The position numbers were made by a program, and so were the translations under genes. The notes beneath the pieces were generated by a model, which was not told the DNA's origin, ran no database searches, and saw nothing but the letters and a program-made list of their open reading frames with translations. From positions 106,911 to 170,910 of the forward strand of contig JBFFWQ010000001.1 in NCBI GenBank assembly GCA_041570195.1: a DNA stretch of 64,000 bases, in the 5' to 3' direction. This document shows, piece after piece, positions 52,648 to 61,048 of the stretch (position 1 is the stretch's first letter; each line of letters starts with the position of its first letter). This stretch comes from UBA11865 sp041570195 (GTDB taxonomy: Bacteria > Chloroflexota > Anaerolineae > Promineifilales > Promineifilaceae).

Positions 52648-53469
52648 ATGGAGAATGAAAAGCGGCAATTGATCTTTCTTAAGCTGGGTGGCTCGCTCCT
52701 GACCGACAAGACCGGTGTGGAGGCGCTTAGAGCTGATGTCCTCAAACGACTGGCAGTTGAGATCAAAGAGGCTCGTGACGAGCTGCCTCAACAAGGCCTC
52801 ATATTGGGCCATGGCAGCGGCTCATATGGTCATGTGGCGGCTGCACAATTCGGCACACGAGCTGGTGTCGATAGTCCGCAAGAGTGGATGGGCTTTGCCA
52901 GGGTTAGCGACGCTGCCGCCCGCTTGAACCGCCAAGTGTGCTCTGCCTTTCTAGATGTCGGTCTGCCGGCGACATCTTTGCAGCCCTCTGCGTCGGCCGT
53001 CTGCGAGAATGGGCGTATCGTGCAGCTGGCCAGTGAGCCGGTAGCGGCGGCTTTGAAAGCCGGGCTTCTGCCCGTGGTTTATGGCGATGTAGCATTTGAT
53101 GTCGTGCGCGGCGGCACCATTATCTCAACTGAGGAGGTAATGGGCTACTTGGCCGCCCGATTGAAGCCAACCTGGTTGCTACTGGCCGGAGAAACCGATG
53201 GCGTCCTGGATCAGAGCGGCGCTCCGATTCCGAAGATTACGCAAGAAAACCTTCCCAGCTACGAATCTTCGCTGCGCGGATCGCGCGGAACTGATGTCAC
53301 CGGCGGCATGAGCAGCAAGGTCAAAGGAGTGCTGGATCTGGTCGAAGCGATTGATGGTCTGTCGGTACGCGTATTTTCAGGTCTTCAACCGGGCAGCGTA
53401 CGTGACGCAATTTCTGGGCGCGGGCGGCAACTGGGGACCGTCATAGTTCGAAGCCAACTGTTTGACTGA
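52648..53469 (+). CDS. Isopentenyl phosphate kinase
   Basis: The 273-residue amino-acid-kinase-fold protein has LIFLKLGGSLLTDK and GHGSGSYGHVAA. H62 in the latter motif matches the catalytic His that separates isopentenyl phosphate kinases from fosfomycin and glutamate kinases. VVYGDVAFD, GGTIISTEEV, GETDGVLD and DVTGGMSSKVKG follow. It phosphorylates isopentenyl phosphate to IPP in the alternative mevalonate route known from archaea and some Chloroflexota. The matching phosphomevalonate decarboxylase is not in this window. It follows the LOG gene by 62 bases. Confidence 0.88.
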   Translation: MENEKRQLIFLKLGGSLLTDKTGVEALRADVLKRLAVEIKEARDELPQQGLILGHGSGSYGHVAAAQFGTRAGVDSPQEWMGFARVSDAAARLNRQVCSAFLDVGLPATSLQPSASAVCENGRIVQLASEPVAAALKAGLLPVVYGDVAFDVVRGGTIISTEEVMGYLAARLKPTWLLLAGETDGVLDQSGAPIPKITQENLPSYESSLRGSRGTDVTGGMSSKVKGVLDLVEAIDGLSVRVFSGLQPGSVRDAISGRGRQLGTVIVRSQLFD

Positions 53470-53494
53470 TCGAACTTCAACAGAATAAGGCAAA

Positions 53495-54874
53495 TCACTT
53501 CGGGCCATTGTCGCCAGGTCGGAATATGACGCTGGAGTGACCGGTGCATGCATCCCATACATCACCCATGACGTCGGCTAGGGCAACAGGACTGCCCAGC
53601 TCATCCGCCAGATTCTGCGGGCTGATGTTGTCAAGCGATATTAGGTCCGGATGATCGAAAACGACCCTGGGCAAAACGACAAGCTCCGCAGACTCAATCC
53701 GCTGACGCTGATCAATTATATCTTTGACCATGAGCAGACCGGCGGCCGTGATAGTTTCGCCTAAGCGTCTATTGACAACCGGTACGACCTCAACCTGGCA
53801 TCCGGTTCGATTGGCGAAGTCTCGGGCCACGGGTTCCAGCACAGTGGCGAATAGCGTGCCGGTTACTAGCACAAGTTTCTTATGAATGAGCGGCAAATTG
53901 CGATGACGATCGATTTCTGTTGTGAGCTGTGACCATTCGTCGAGGAACAAACGTACCAAACCTAGACCATTCTCCTGTAGTTGTTGGTCATCGTAGGCTG
54001 AAATAGGCGGCACTTCGCGTCCGGCGACAAGATACCATTCGTCGGTCGCGTATACGAATCTTTGGCCAAGACGGGTCAGGAACGAGGACTGGAGGCTCTC
54101 CACATGATTCAGCATCTCTAGCGCCTCGGTGGCGCTATGCGGCCGCATGCCGTACTTGTGGTGCTTCGTCAGGCCAACCGGCACGACACTAATTGATTGG
54201 ACGGCCGGCCAAAGGGCTGCCAGTTCCGAAATAGAACGTTCCAACCACTGGCCATCGTTAAAACCCGGGACGATCACCAGTTGTGTGTGAACGGCCAAGC
54301 CGCGCTCAGCTAGCCACCTGAGTTGGTCAATAATATCAGGCGCATGATCATTTCTGAGGAATCGCCTGCGCATTTCCAGGTCGGTAACGTGGACAGACAC
54401 GTACAGTGGTGAAAGGCGCATATGCTCTATACGCCACCAGTCATGCTCCGTGAGGTTCGTCAGCGTAACGTAATGACCAAATAGAAAGGAATAGCGGTAG
54501 TCGTCATCTTTAATGTATAGGGTACGGCGAAACTTCCCGGGCATCTGGAGAACGAAGCAGAATTCGCATAGGTTGTTGCAGCGGCGGATATCGACGTCAA
54601 AGGTAGGGTGGGCGAATTCGAGGCCAAAGGGTTGATCGTATTGCCTTTCTGCTTCAAAGAGCAGCAACTCCTCTTTGCGCCGGATGAGTAGTTCGAGATA
54701 CTCTTCGGCCGAGTAGAACTGGACGTCGATGACATCATTGACTGGCTGATCATTGATCGCCAACAGCACATCACCTGCCACAAGCTTGAGTTCGCTCGCG
54801 AGCGAGTCAGGCCGGACGGCTGTGATGCGGCCACCCGGCTCGCTTCGCCAATCAATCTCTTTGAAGAGAGTCAC
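53495..54874 (-). CDS. DUF512 radical SAM-like protein with N-terminal PDZ domain
   Basis: 459 residues. An N-terminal PDZ-like segment (GRITAVRPDSLASELKLVAGDVLLAINDQPVND) precedes the cluster motif RRCNNLCEFCFVLQMPGKFRRTLY with a CX3CX2C spacing. DDDYRYSFLFGHYVTLTNL, the DUF512 signature, follows, and later VVPVGLTKHHKYG. Function is not established. The GTG at 54874 overlaps the cmk stop as GTGA, so translation is coupled to the cytidylate kinase. The 3' end is 25 bases from the convergent isopentenyl phosphate kinase. Confidence 0.88.
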   Translation of the reverse strand: MTLFKEIDWRSEPGGRITAVRPDSLASELKLVAGDVLLAINDQPVNDVIDVQFYSAEEYLELLIRRKEELLLFEAERQYDQPFGLEFAHPTFDVDIRRCNNLCEFCFVLQMPGKFRRTLYIKDDDYRYSFLFGHYVTLTNLTEHDWWRIEHMRLSPLYVSVHVTDLEMRRRFLRNDHAPDIIDQLRWLAERGLAVHTQLVIVPGFNDGQWLERSISELAALWPAVQSISVVPVGLTKHHKYGMRPHSATEALEMLNHVESLQSSFLTRLGQRFVYATDEWYLVAGREVPPISAYDDQQLQENGLGLVRLFLDEWSQLTTEIDRHRNLPLIHKKLVLVTGTLFATVLEPVARDFANRTGCQVEVVPVVNRRLGETITAAGLLMVKDIIDQRQRIESAELVVLPRVVFDHPDLISLDNISPQNLADELGSPVALADVMGDVWDACTGHSSVIFRPGDNGPK

Positions 54875-55584
54875 TGGCCGGGAGCCTCACGCTTCTTGAA
54901 GTAGTCAAGAGCGAGAATAGAAGAGACGACTGACTCCGGTTGACGGTCAGTCGTGTCAATAATGATAGAATCATCGGCCGGTCGCATCGGTGAATGTTCG
55001 CGGTGGCCGTCATATTGATCGCGGCGTATCATATCATCCAGGATACGGTCGTAGGAAGCATCTCCGGTCCGGTCCATTGTTTCCGCCCAGCGGCGGCGAG
55101 CCCTTTCTTCGGGTGATGCCACAATGTACAGCTTCAGTGGCGCGTCAGGTAGTACGACTGTACCGATATCACGGCCGACCACGACAACACTGCCTCGGTC
55201 GGCAATTGCCCGCTGACGCTTCACTAGTTCATGGCGGACGCCCTTGAAAGCTGACACCTGTGACACGTTAACGTCCACTTCGCTAGAGCGAATCTGCCAG
55301 GTGACATCATGGCCATCCACGAGTACCGTATATAGCCTACCATCGCCCACATTACCAGGCGGTTCGATGTCCAGCTGAATCGTCTTTGCCAGTTCGGTTA
55401 CGGCGCGTTCATCGGCGGGGCTAACGCCGCCTCGAAGAACGGCCCAGGTAACGGCTCGATACATGCTGCCCGTATCTAGGAGGAGGTATCCAAGACGGTC
55501 GGCCAGCATTTGCCCCACCGTTGTCTTACCGGATGCGGCCGGACCGTCAATAGCTATTGCTTCAACGAACTCGTTAGATGTCAA
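54871..55584 (-). CDS. cmk: Cytidylate kinase
   Basis: The 237-residue NMP kinase phosphorylates CMP and dCMP. P-loop AIDGPAASGKTTVGQMLA, LLDTGSMYRAVTWAVL, VVVGRDIGTVVLPDAPLKLY and the lid ASPEERARRRWAE are all standard. The start overlaps the rluB stop by 11 bases, and the end overlaps the DUF512 gene by 4. scpB-rluB-cmk is a common bacterial gene order. Confidence 0.95.
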   Translation of the reverse strand: MTSNEFVEAIAIDGPAASGKTTVGQMLADRLGYLLLDTGSMYRAVTWAVLRGGVSPADERAVTELAKTIQLDIEPPGNVGDGRLYTVLVDGHDVTWQIRSSEVDVNVSQVSAFKGVRHELVKRQRAIADRGSVVVVGRDIGTVVLPDAPLKLYIVASPEERARRRWAETMDRTGDASYDRILDDMIRRDQYDGHREHSPMRPADDSIIIDTTDRQPESVVSSILALDYFKKREAPGQ

Positions 55585-56329
55585 AACGTTCCTCCCGATC
55601 CTGAATATCGGAACCAGAGACTGATTCCCGAAGTGCGTGGACTTCTTGAGCGGTCAGGTGTCGCCACTGACCCTCCGCCAAATCACCGATCTCAACGGAT
55701 CCGATGCGCTTGCGTACTAGTCGAACAACCGGATGACCCAGGTCGGCAGCGATACGCCGAATCTGCCTCTTGCGCCCTTCTCGAAGGGTCACCCGAAGAA
55801 CCGAATTGTGCCCCCCGAGCCTGATGATAACTATTTCAGCCGGGGCAGTCCGCTTACCATCAAGCATCACGCCTTTGCGCCAGCGGCTCAGCTTTTCATC
55901 AGGGACCTTGCCCTCTACTTCCACATGGTAGACCTTTTCATGACCGAAACGCGGGTGCGTCAGACGATGGGCCAAATGGCCATCGTTTGTCAGCAGCATT
56001 AAGCCCTCGCTTTGCCTGTCCAGACGGCCAACGGGGTATAGGTGGCCGGGCAAGCTTACCAGCTCGCGGACAGTTGGTCGTCCCTGTCGCAGTTCATCCT
56101 CCGTGGACGAAATGACGCCTCTTGGCTTATGGAGCATGATATATTGAGGCTCTTCAATGGCAAGTATCCTGCCGTCGACTTCAATGCGATCATGTTGCGG
56201 ATCTGCCCTGCGACCAAGCCTGGCAACCTCACCGTTAACGCGGACCCGGCCGTCCGCAATCAGCTTCTCACAATGGCGCCGTGATCCCAAACCGCCCTTG
56301 GCCATTAGTTTCTGTAGTTTTTCAGTCAT
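55574..56329 (-). CDS. rluB: 23S rRNA pseudouridine synthase RluB-like
   Basis: 251 residues. An S4 RNA-binding domain (KLQKLMAKGGLGSRRHCEKLI) leads the catalytic RsuA/RluB domain. IMLHKPRGVISS, catalytic D104 in PVGRLDRQSEGLMLLTNDG, and REGRKRQIRRI are present. It should modify U2605-type positions in helix 93 of 23S rRNA; RluE/RluF/RsuA specificity cannot be wholly ruled out from sequence alone. Confidence 0.92.
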   Translation of the reverse strand: MTEKLQKLMAKGGLGSRRHCEKLIADGRVRVNGEVARLGRRADPQHDRIEVDGRILAIEEPQYIMLHKPRGVISSTEDELRQGRPTVRELVSLPGHLYPVGRLDRQSEGLMLLTNDGHLAHRLTHPRFGHEKVYHVEVEGKVPDEKLSRWRKGVMLDGKRTAPAEIVIIRLGGHNSVLRVTLREGRKRQIRRIAADLGHPVVRLVRKRIGSVEIGDLAEGQWRHLTAQEVHALRESVSGSDIQDREERFDI

Positions 56330-56436
56330 CTCTGGTCGCTATCGTCCCCAGTCGCGAAGGTCCAAGGTCGCTGGCGCCTCTGGTCGCCGTAAAGAACCAT
56401 CATATGGCTCCGTTTTAGTTGCCAGCGCGTAACCTA

Positions 56437-56964
56437 TCATTCCTCTTCATCCTGCCCGAGCGAGGGCATCTCAGCCAATGAGCCGAGGCCGAAATGTCCC
56501 AGGAAGTCCGGTGTCGTGCCGTAGAGAATTGGGCGACCCGGCGATTCCATCCGGCCGATCTCTTCTATCAGGCCCTGACTGAGCAACGTGCGCAATGAAC
56601 TGTCGGAGTTGACGCCTCTAATCTGATCGATCCGTGGTCTGGTCACCGGCTGCATGAAGGCCACGATCGCCAGAACCTCGAGGGCTGCCTGACTGAGACG
56701 AGTCGTCAGTTCCAGTCCAAGGAACCGTTCTACCGCATAGCTGCACTCGGGCGCTGTCGTCAACTGAACCGCGCTTCCGCTGCGCTGCAGGCGAATTCCA
56801 CGGCTGCGATACTCGAAGTCGAGTGTCGAGAGCAGACTCTCCACTATAGCGGGGGTCGTCTCGAGCGTCTGTGCAAGGCGACCGGTCGATACCGGGCCAC
56901 TGGCTACAAAAAGGACGCTCTCGATAAGGGCTGTCATGCCAGGTTCTTCGTCAATCTGTCTCAT
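56437..56964 (-). CDS. scpB: Segregation and condensation protein B
   Basis: The 175-residue kleisin-associated protein of the SMC complex has paired winged helices. ALIESVLFVASGPVSTGRLAQTL, the second domain LSQAALEVLAIVAFMQPVTRPRID, IRGVNSDSSLRTLLSQGLIEEIG and the end LYGTTPDFLGHFGLGSL are typical. The tail is acidic. scpA is not adjacent. An in-frame ATG nine codons on is a possible alternative start. The gap to rluB is 107 bases. Confidence 0.93.
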   Translation of the reverse strand: MRQIDEEPGMTALIESVLFVASGPVSTGRLAQTLETTPAIVESLLSTLDFEYRSRGIRLQRSGSAVQLTTAPECSYAVERFLGLELTTRLSQAALEVLAIVAFMQPVTRPRIDQIRGVNSDSSLRTLLSQGLIEEIGRMESPGRPILYGTTPDFLGHFGLGSLAEMPSLGQDEEE

Positions 56965-57092
56965 AGCTTCGCTCGCGGATTCATACCAGATAGTTTCGGC
57001 TTGCGCTATAATGCCAGTCGCCAGAAAGATGTATTCGGTTCTGCAAGAGCGCCAACCTGTAAATTATACCCAAAGAGTGAAGCAAAGAACGA

Positions 57093-58535
57093 ATGACGAG
57101 CGCAACTGCCACACACCAGTCGATTTCGCCTGACACCCAGAAGGCCTTAGAATTTTCCCGGACGTACAAGGAAGAACAACTCAAAGAGGTTGTCGAATTC
57201 CTTCGGATTCCTAGTGTTAGCACGTTGCCAGATAGAGCCGTCGATGTGGCGGCCGCCGCTAAGTGGTTGGCCCTACAAATGGACCGATCCGGGCTGGAGA
57301 ATGTCCAAGTGATCCAGACAAAGGGGCATCCGCTTGTTTACGGTGATTGGTTGCATGCCGGCCCGGATTCGCCAACAGTTCTGGTATATGGGCACTATGA
57401 CGTGCAACCACCCGATCCTCTGGATCTGTGGAATTCACCGCCCTTCAAGCCAAGCATCCATGACGATTACATATACGCCAGAGGAGCCTCAGACGACAAA
57501 GGTCAACTGTACGTTCATATCAAGAGCGTCGAATCGTATCTGAAAAGCGCTGGCCGATTACCGGTCAATGTCAAGTTCATCATTGAGGGCGAAGAGGAAA
57601 TCGGAGGCAAAAGCCTGGAAGCATTTGTTCCTGAAAACACGCAACTACTGGCGGCCGATACCGTGGTGGTTTCAGATACCCACATCGCTGGGCGTGACCA
57701 ACCTTCCATCGTTTACGCGCTGAGGGGGATGTGCTACGTGTTCCTGGACGTAGCCGGACCGGCTCGGGACCTCCATTCAGGCAGCTATGGCGGAGCCATC
57801 AATAACCCGCTCAATGCGCTTGGCCATATCATTGCCAGGCTTAAGGATGAAGAAGGGCACATACTGATACCGGGATTCTACGAGCAGGTTAGAATCCTCA
57901 CTAGAGAAGAAAGGCACCTTATCGCGAAAAGTGGCCACGATGAATCAGCCTGGCTGGCTGATACGGGGGCGCCAAAGGCCTGGGGTGAACCTGAATTCAC
58001 GTTACTGGAAAGAATTGGAGCACGGCCGACTTTGGACGTGAATGGTCTGATCGGCGGCTACACAGATTCAGGTGCCAAGACCATTTTGCCTTCAAAAGCT
58101 CATGCCAAGATCTCTATGCGACTGGTGCCCGACCAAGATCCGGGCGACATCTTCGCCAAGTTCCAGGACTATGTACGTAGTTGTGCGCCAGATACGGTCA
58201 AGGTAGAGTGCACATACTTTCACGGCGCTCAACCTTGCATCATCGACAGAAAACTGCCAGAAATGCAAGCGGCCGCCATGGCTTACGAGCGTGTGTTTGG
58301 CAAACAGCCTATTTACATGCGCGAAGGGGGCTCGATACCTGTGATCAGTTTGTTCCAGCAGTACCTTGGCCTACAAACGGTATTGATGGGTTTTGGTCTG
58401 GCCGACGACCACATACACTCGCCAAATGAGCGCATGTACTTGCCGAACTTCTATCGCGGTATCGAGACGGTCATACATTACCTGGACATTCTGGGCAGTT
58501 CGGCTGACGCAACCTTGAGCGGGGAAGATCGTTAG
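57093..58535 (+). CDS. M20 family dipeptidase
   Basis: 480 residues. Metal site and catalytic residues are visible in VLVYGHYDVQPPDPLDLW, ARGASDDKGQLYVH and FIIEGEEEIGGKS, with the third metal ligand in VVSDTHIAG. The dimerisation domain has DLHSGSYGGAINNP, and the last His is in DDHIHSPNERM. The size and pattern match the CNDP/DUG1-like di- and tripeptidases rather than ArgE or DapE. The cytosolic enzyme recycles peptides. Divergent from scpB. Confidence 0.92.
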   Translation: MTSATATHQSISPDTQKALEFSRTYKEEQLKEVVEFLRIPSVSTLPDRAVDVAAAAKWLALQMDRSGLENVQVIQTKGHPLVYGDWLHAGPDSPTVLVYGHYDVQPPDPLDLWNSPPFKPSIHDDYIYARGASDDKGQLYVHIKSVESYLKSAGRLPVNVKFIIEGEEEIGGKSLEAFVPENTQLLAADTVVVSDTHIAGRDQPSIVYALRGMCYVFLDVAGPARDLHSGSYGGAINNPLNALGHIIARLKDEEGHILIPGFYEQVRILTREERHLIAKSGHDESAWLADTGAPKAWGEPEFTLLERIGARPTLDVNGLIGGYTDSGAKTILPSKAHAKISMRLVPDQDPGDIFAKFQDYVRSCAPDTVKVECTYFHGAQPCIIDRKLPEMQAAAMAYERVFGKQPIYMREGGSIPVISLFQQYLGLQTVLMGFGLADDHIHSPNERMYLPNFYRGIETVIHYLDILGSSADATLSGEDR

Positions 58536-58542
58536 TTTTGGT

Positions 58543-59430
58543 TTAGCGTCCGGTCTCGACCATGCCTTGACCAATTGCCATCGCGTGGGGCATACCACCG
58601 GTATTGTAAGCGATGCCTACGCGACCGCGAATGTCAATGGCGATCAATCCACCGACACCCTGGGTGCGTTCCTCGAGCAGTTGAATCGCCGCTTCGCAGG
58701 CTACCTGGGCGGACAGTCCATCGGCCACGAAGTCGCATACCCGTTTGCTGATTACAACACGCATCAGTGCTTCGCCTTCGCCAGTAGCGCTGACGGCGGC
58801 GCTCCAGTTGTCGGCGTAACCGCCGCTGCCTACGAGTGGACTGTCGCCGACTCGCCCAGGATGCTTTCCGCGAGTCCCTCCTGTCGATGTAGCGGAAGCT
58901 ACGTTGCCGTGCACGTCCAGGGCTACAGCGCCTACGGTATCACCCTCACGAAGCGAATCTGCATCGGCTGCGGCGGTGACCAGCGCCTTCACTTCCGGAT
59001 CCGACGGAAGTAAATCCTCAAATTGACAGCGTGGGAAGCCGATGGTATCGGCAAACTGTTCCGCCCCACGCCCGACGAGCAAGTTATGGGCGCTGTCGGC
59101 CATGAGTCGGCGAGCCAGGCTAATCGGGTGCTGCACATGCTGCACCGAGGCGATGGCGCCAAGCTTCAGAGAGGCGCCGTCCATTATCAGCGCGTCCATT
59201 TCAATTTCGCCAGCCAGGTTCAGGTAACTGCCTCGACCCGCATCCAGTACAGGGGAATCCTCAAGTACGCGTACGGCCGCCTCGACCGCATCCACGGCCG
59301 AGTTGCCCGAAAGCAAAATCCCCTGTCCTATAGTGGCCGCTTGCCCGCAGTCCTTGACGGCGCGATCTAGCAGATGTTGCTTGATGGTCCACGGGCCAGC
59401 TCCGCCGTGAACGACGATGATAGGTTCCAT
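58543..59430 (-). CDS. Isoaspartyl peptidase/L-asparaginase (plant-type Ntn hydrolase)
   Basis: 295 residues from MEPIIVVHGGAG (ATG 59430 with GGAGGTGG upstream). Autocleavage before T165 in GDTVGAVALDVHGN should create alpha and beta subunits. TSTGGTRGKHPGRVGDSPLVGSGGYAD carries the substrate-binding residues. It removes isoaspartyl residues from dipeptides and hydrolyses asparagine. The 3' end is 7 bases from the convergent M20 dipeptidase, in line with peptide recycling. Confidence 0.92.
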   Translation of the reverse strand: MEPIIVVHGGAGPWTIKQHLLDRAVKDCGQAATIGQGILLSGNSAVDAVEAAVRVLEDSPVLDAGRGSYLNLAGEIEMDALIMDGASLKLGAIASVQHVQHPISLARRLMADSAHNLLVGRGAEQFADTIGFPRCQFEDLLPSDPEVKALVTAAADADSLREGDTVGAVALDVHGNVASATSTGGTRGKHPGRVGDSPLVGSGGYADNWSAAVSATGEGEALMRVVISKRVCDFVADGLSAQVACEAAIQLLEERTQGVGGLIAIDIRGRVGIAYNTGGMPHAMAIGQGMVETGR

Positions 59431-59483
59431 TGCCACCTCCGGCGCGAATGGTAGCCTATGATTCCAGAAGCGCCAAAATCTGG

Positions 59484-59511
59484 TTGACACCCATTGGGCC
59501 TTTGTTATAAT
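59484..59511 (+). promoter_or_regulatory. Promoter of tRNA-Asn
   Basis: A consensus TTGACA (59484-59489), a 16-base spacer and TATAAT (59506-59511) lie 16 bases before the tRNA. Confidence 0.75.
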
Positions 59512-59527
59512 TTCGTGGCTATTGTAA

Positions 59528-59599
59528 TCCTCAGTAGCTCAACGGCAGAGCAATCGGCTGTTAACCGATAGGTTGTTGGTTCGAATCCAACCTGAGGAG
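59528..59599 (+). tRNA. tRNA-Asn (anticodon GTT)
   Basis: Acceptor TCCTCAG pairs with CTGAGGA and a G discriminator follows. The anticodon stem ATCGG/CCGAT holds GTT, and the T arm is GGTTCGAATCC. A single-gene unit with its own promoter and terminator. Confidence 0.94.
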
Positions 59600-59607
59600 C
59601 AGTGATA

Positions 59608-59639
59608 GGCGGTGGTAGCATCTGACCACCGCCTTTTTT
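59608..59639 (+). terminator. Rho-independent terminator after tRNA-Asn
   Basis: GGCGGTGGT pairs perfectly with ACCACCGCC and a run of six T follows. Confidence 0.9.
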
Positions 59640-59778
59640 GTTTGGTACAATTGGGCAAGAAAGCTGATTCATCAGACGGTCGCACAGGTTTCCCGGAAAC
59701 TCAACAACATCATGCCGCAGGGTATGAGCAAGTAAGTCTTCGGGAAAGCAAAAGCGACTAGCTCAATGGAGAACTGGC

Positions 59779-60993
59779 ATGGCAAACTTTGAATTGATTA
59801 GACAATTGCGAAGATCTAGCGGCGGCAAGATCGTGCTCCTGGTGCTGGACGGATTGGGCGGGTTGCCAATGGGCGATTTTGACGCTACGACCTTGGAACA
59901 TGCACGCACGCCGAACATGGATCGCCTGGCGACCGAGGGCTGCAGCGGCTTAAGCCACCCCATCGGACCGGGAATTACGCCGGGGAGTGGACCCGCCCAC
60001 CTGGCCTTATTTGGCTACGATCCAGTCGGCACGCCGGTCGGTCGTGGTGTGTTGTCCGCTCTGGGTATCGGATTCGATCTGGGGCCAACTGACGTAGCGG
60101 CTAGAGGCAATTTCTGCACCGTCGACGATATCGGGAGAATTACGGATCGGCGGGCCGGCCGAATCGACACAGAAGCGGCGCTGCCTCTGGTAGAAATGCT
60201 CGATAATATCGAGATTGCTGGCGCTGAGACCTTCGTCAGACCAGTAAAAGAGTATCGATTCGTTCTGGTAATCCGGGGAAAAGGTCTGGGCGGTGCACTA
60301 GGCGATACCGATCCACAGGTTATCGGCAAGGAGCCTCTGCCCGCGCGTGCTCTCGACGAAGCATCCCGGCCGACGGCCGAACTGGTACAGTCATGGCTCG
60401 ATAAGGCGCGCCAAACGCTTGTCGACCAGCGACCGGCCAACATGGTCACCCTGCGAGGTTTCGCTCAGGATCCAAATTTGCCGAAGTTCGGCGACACCTA
60501 CGGACTCCGTGCGGCCTGCGTGGCAGTCTACCCTATGTACAAGGGCGTGTCACGACTGGTAGGCATGGATGTGCTAACCACCGAAGCGCACTATGGCCCG
60601 GCCGATGAGTTCCGGGTCGTTGCCGACCATTGGGAAGATTACGACTTCTTCTTCGTACACATCAAGCCCACGGACAGTCGGGGGGAAGACGGTAACTACG
60701 AGGCCAAAGCGGAAGTGATCGAGAGCGTGGACGCAGCCCTTCCGGCCCTACTTGGACTGAAACCGGATGTTCTCATTATTACCGGTGACCATTCGACGCC
60801 GGCCCGACTCAGAAGTCATTCGTGGCACCCCGTACCGACGCTACTCTGGGCGCCAGCATCGCACTTGCCTGACAGGATGACGATGTTTGGCGAACGAGCG
60901 GCTCAGCAGGGCGGGCTTGGTCATTTTGCAGCAGAAGACATCATGCCGATGGCCCTGGCTCACGCTCTACGACTCGAAAAATACGGGGCCTAG
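59779..60993 (+). CDS. apgM: 2,3-bisphosphoglycerate-independent phosphoglycerate mutase, archaeal type
   Basis: The 404-residue alkaline-phosphatase-superfamily enzyme interconverts 3- and 2-phosphoglycerate. IVLLVLDGLGGLPMG holds the first metal Asp. TPNMDRLATEGCSG follows, and the nucleophile Ser lies in TPGSGPAHLALFGYDP. FVHIKPTDSRGEDGNYEAK and ITGDHSTPARLRSHSWHPVP supply the remaining metal ligands. It is shorter than GpmI (about 510) and has the ApgM layout. GGAGAA precedes the ATG at 59779. Confidence 0.94.
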   Translation: MANFELIRQLRRSSGGKIVLLVLDGLGGLPMGDFDATTLEHARTPNMDRLATEGCSGLSHPIGPGITPGSGPAHLALFGYDPVGTPVGRGVLSALGIGFDLGPTDVAARGNFCTVDDIGRITDRRAGRIDTEAALPLVEMLDNIEIAGAETFVRPVKEYRFVLVIRGKGLGGALGDTDPQVIGKEPLPARALDEASRPTAELVQSWLDKARQTLVDQRPANMVTLRGFAQDPNLPKFGDTYGLRAACVAVYPMYKGVSRLVGMDVLTTEAHYGPADEFRVVADHWEDYDFFFVHIKPTDSRGEDGNYEAKAEVIESVDAALPALLGLKPDVLIITGDHSTPARLRSHSWHPVPTLLWAPASHLPDRMTMFGERAAQQGGLGHFAAEDIMPMALAHALRLEKYGA

Positions 60994-61048
60994 TTCGCGC
61001 GGCAATACGGGGACGACTGGTTCGGCCGCTTCTCAGTTGCTGTCACTA

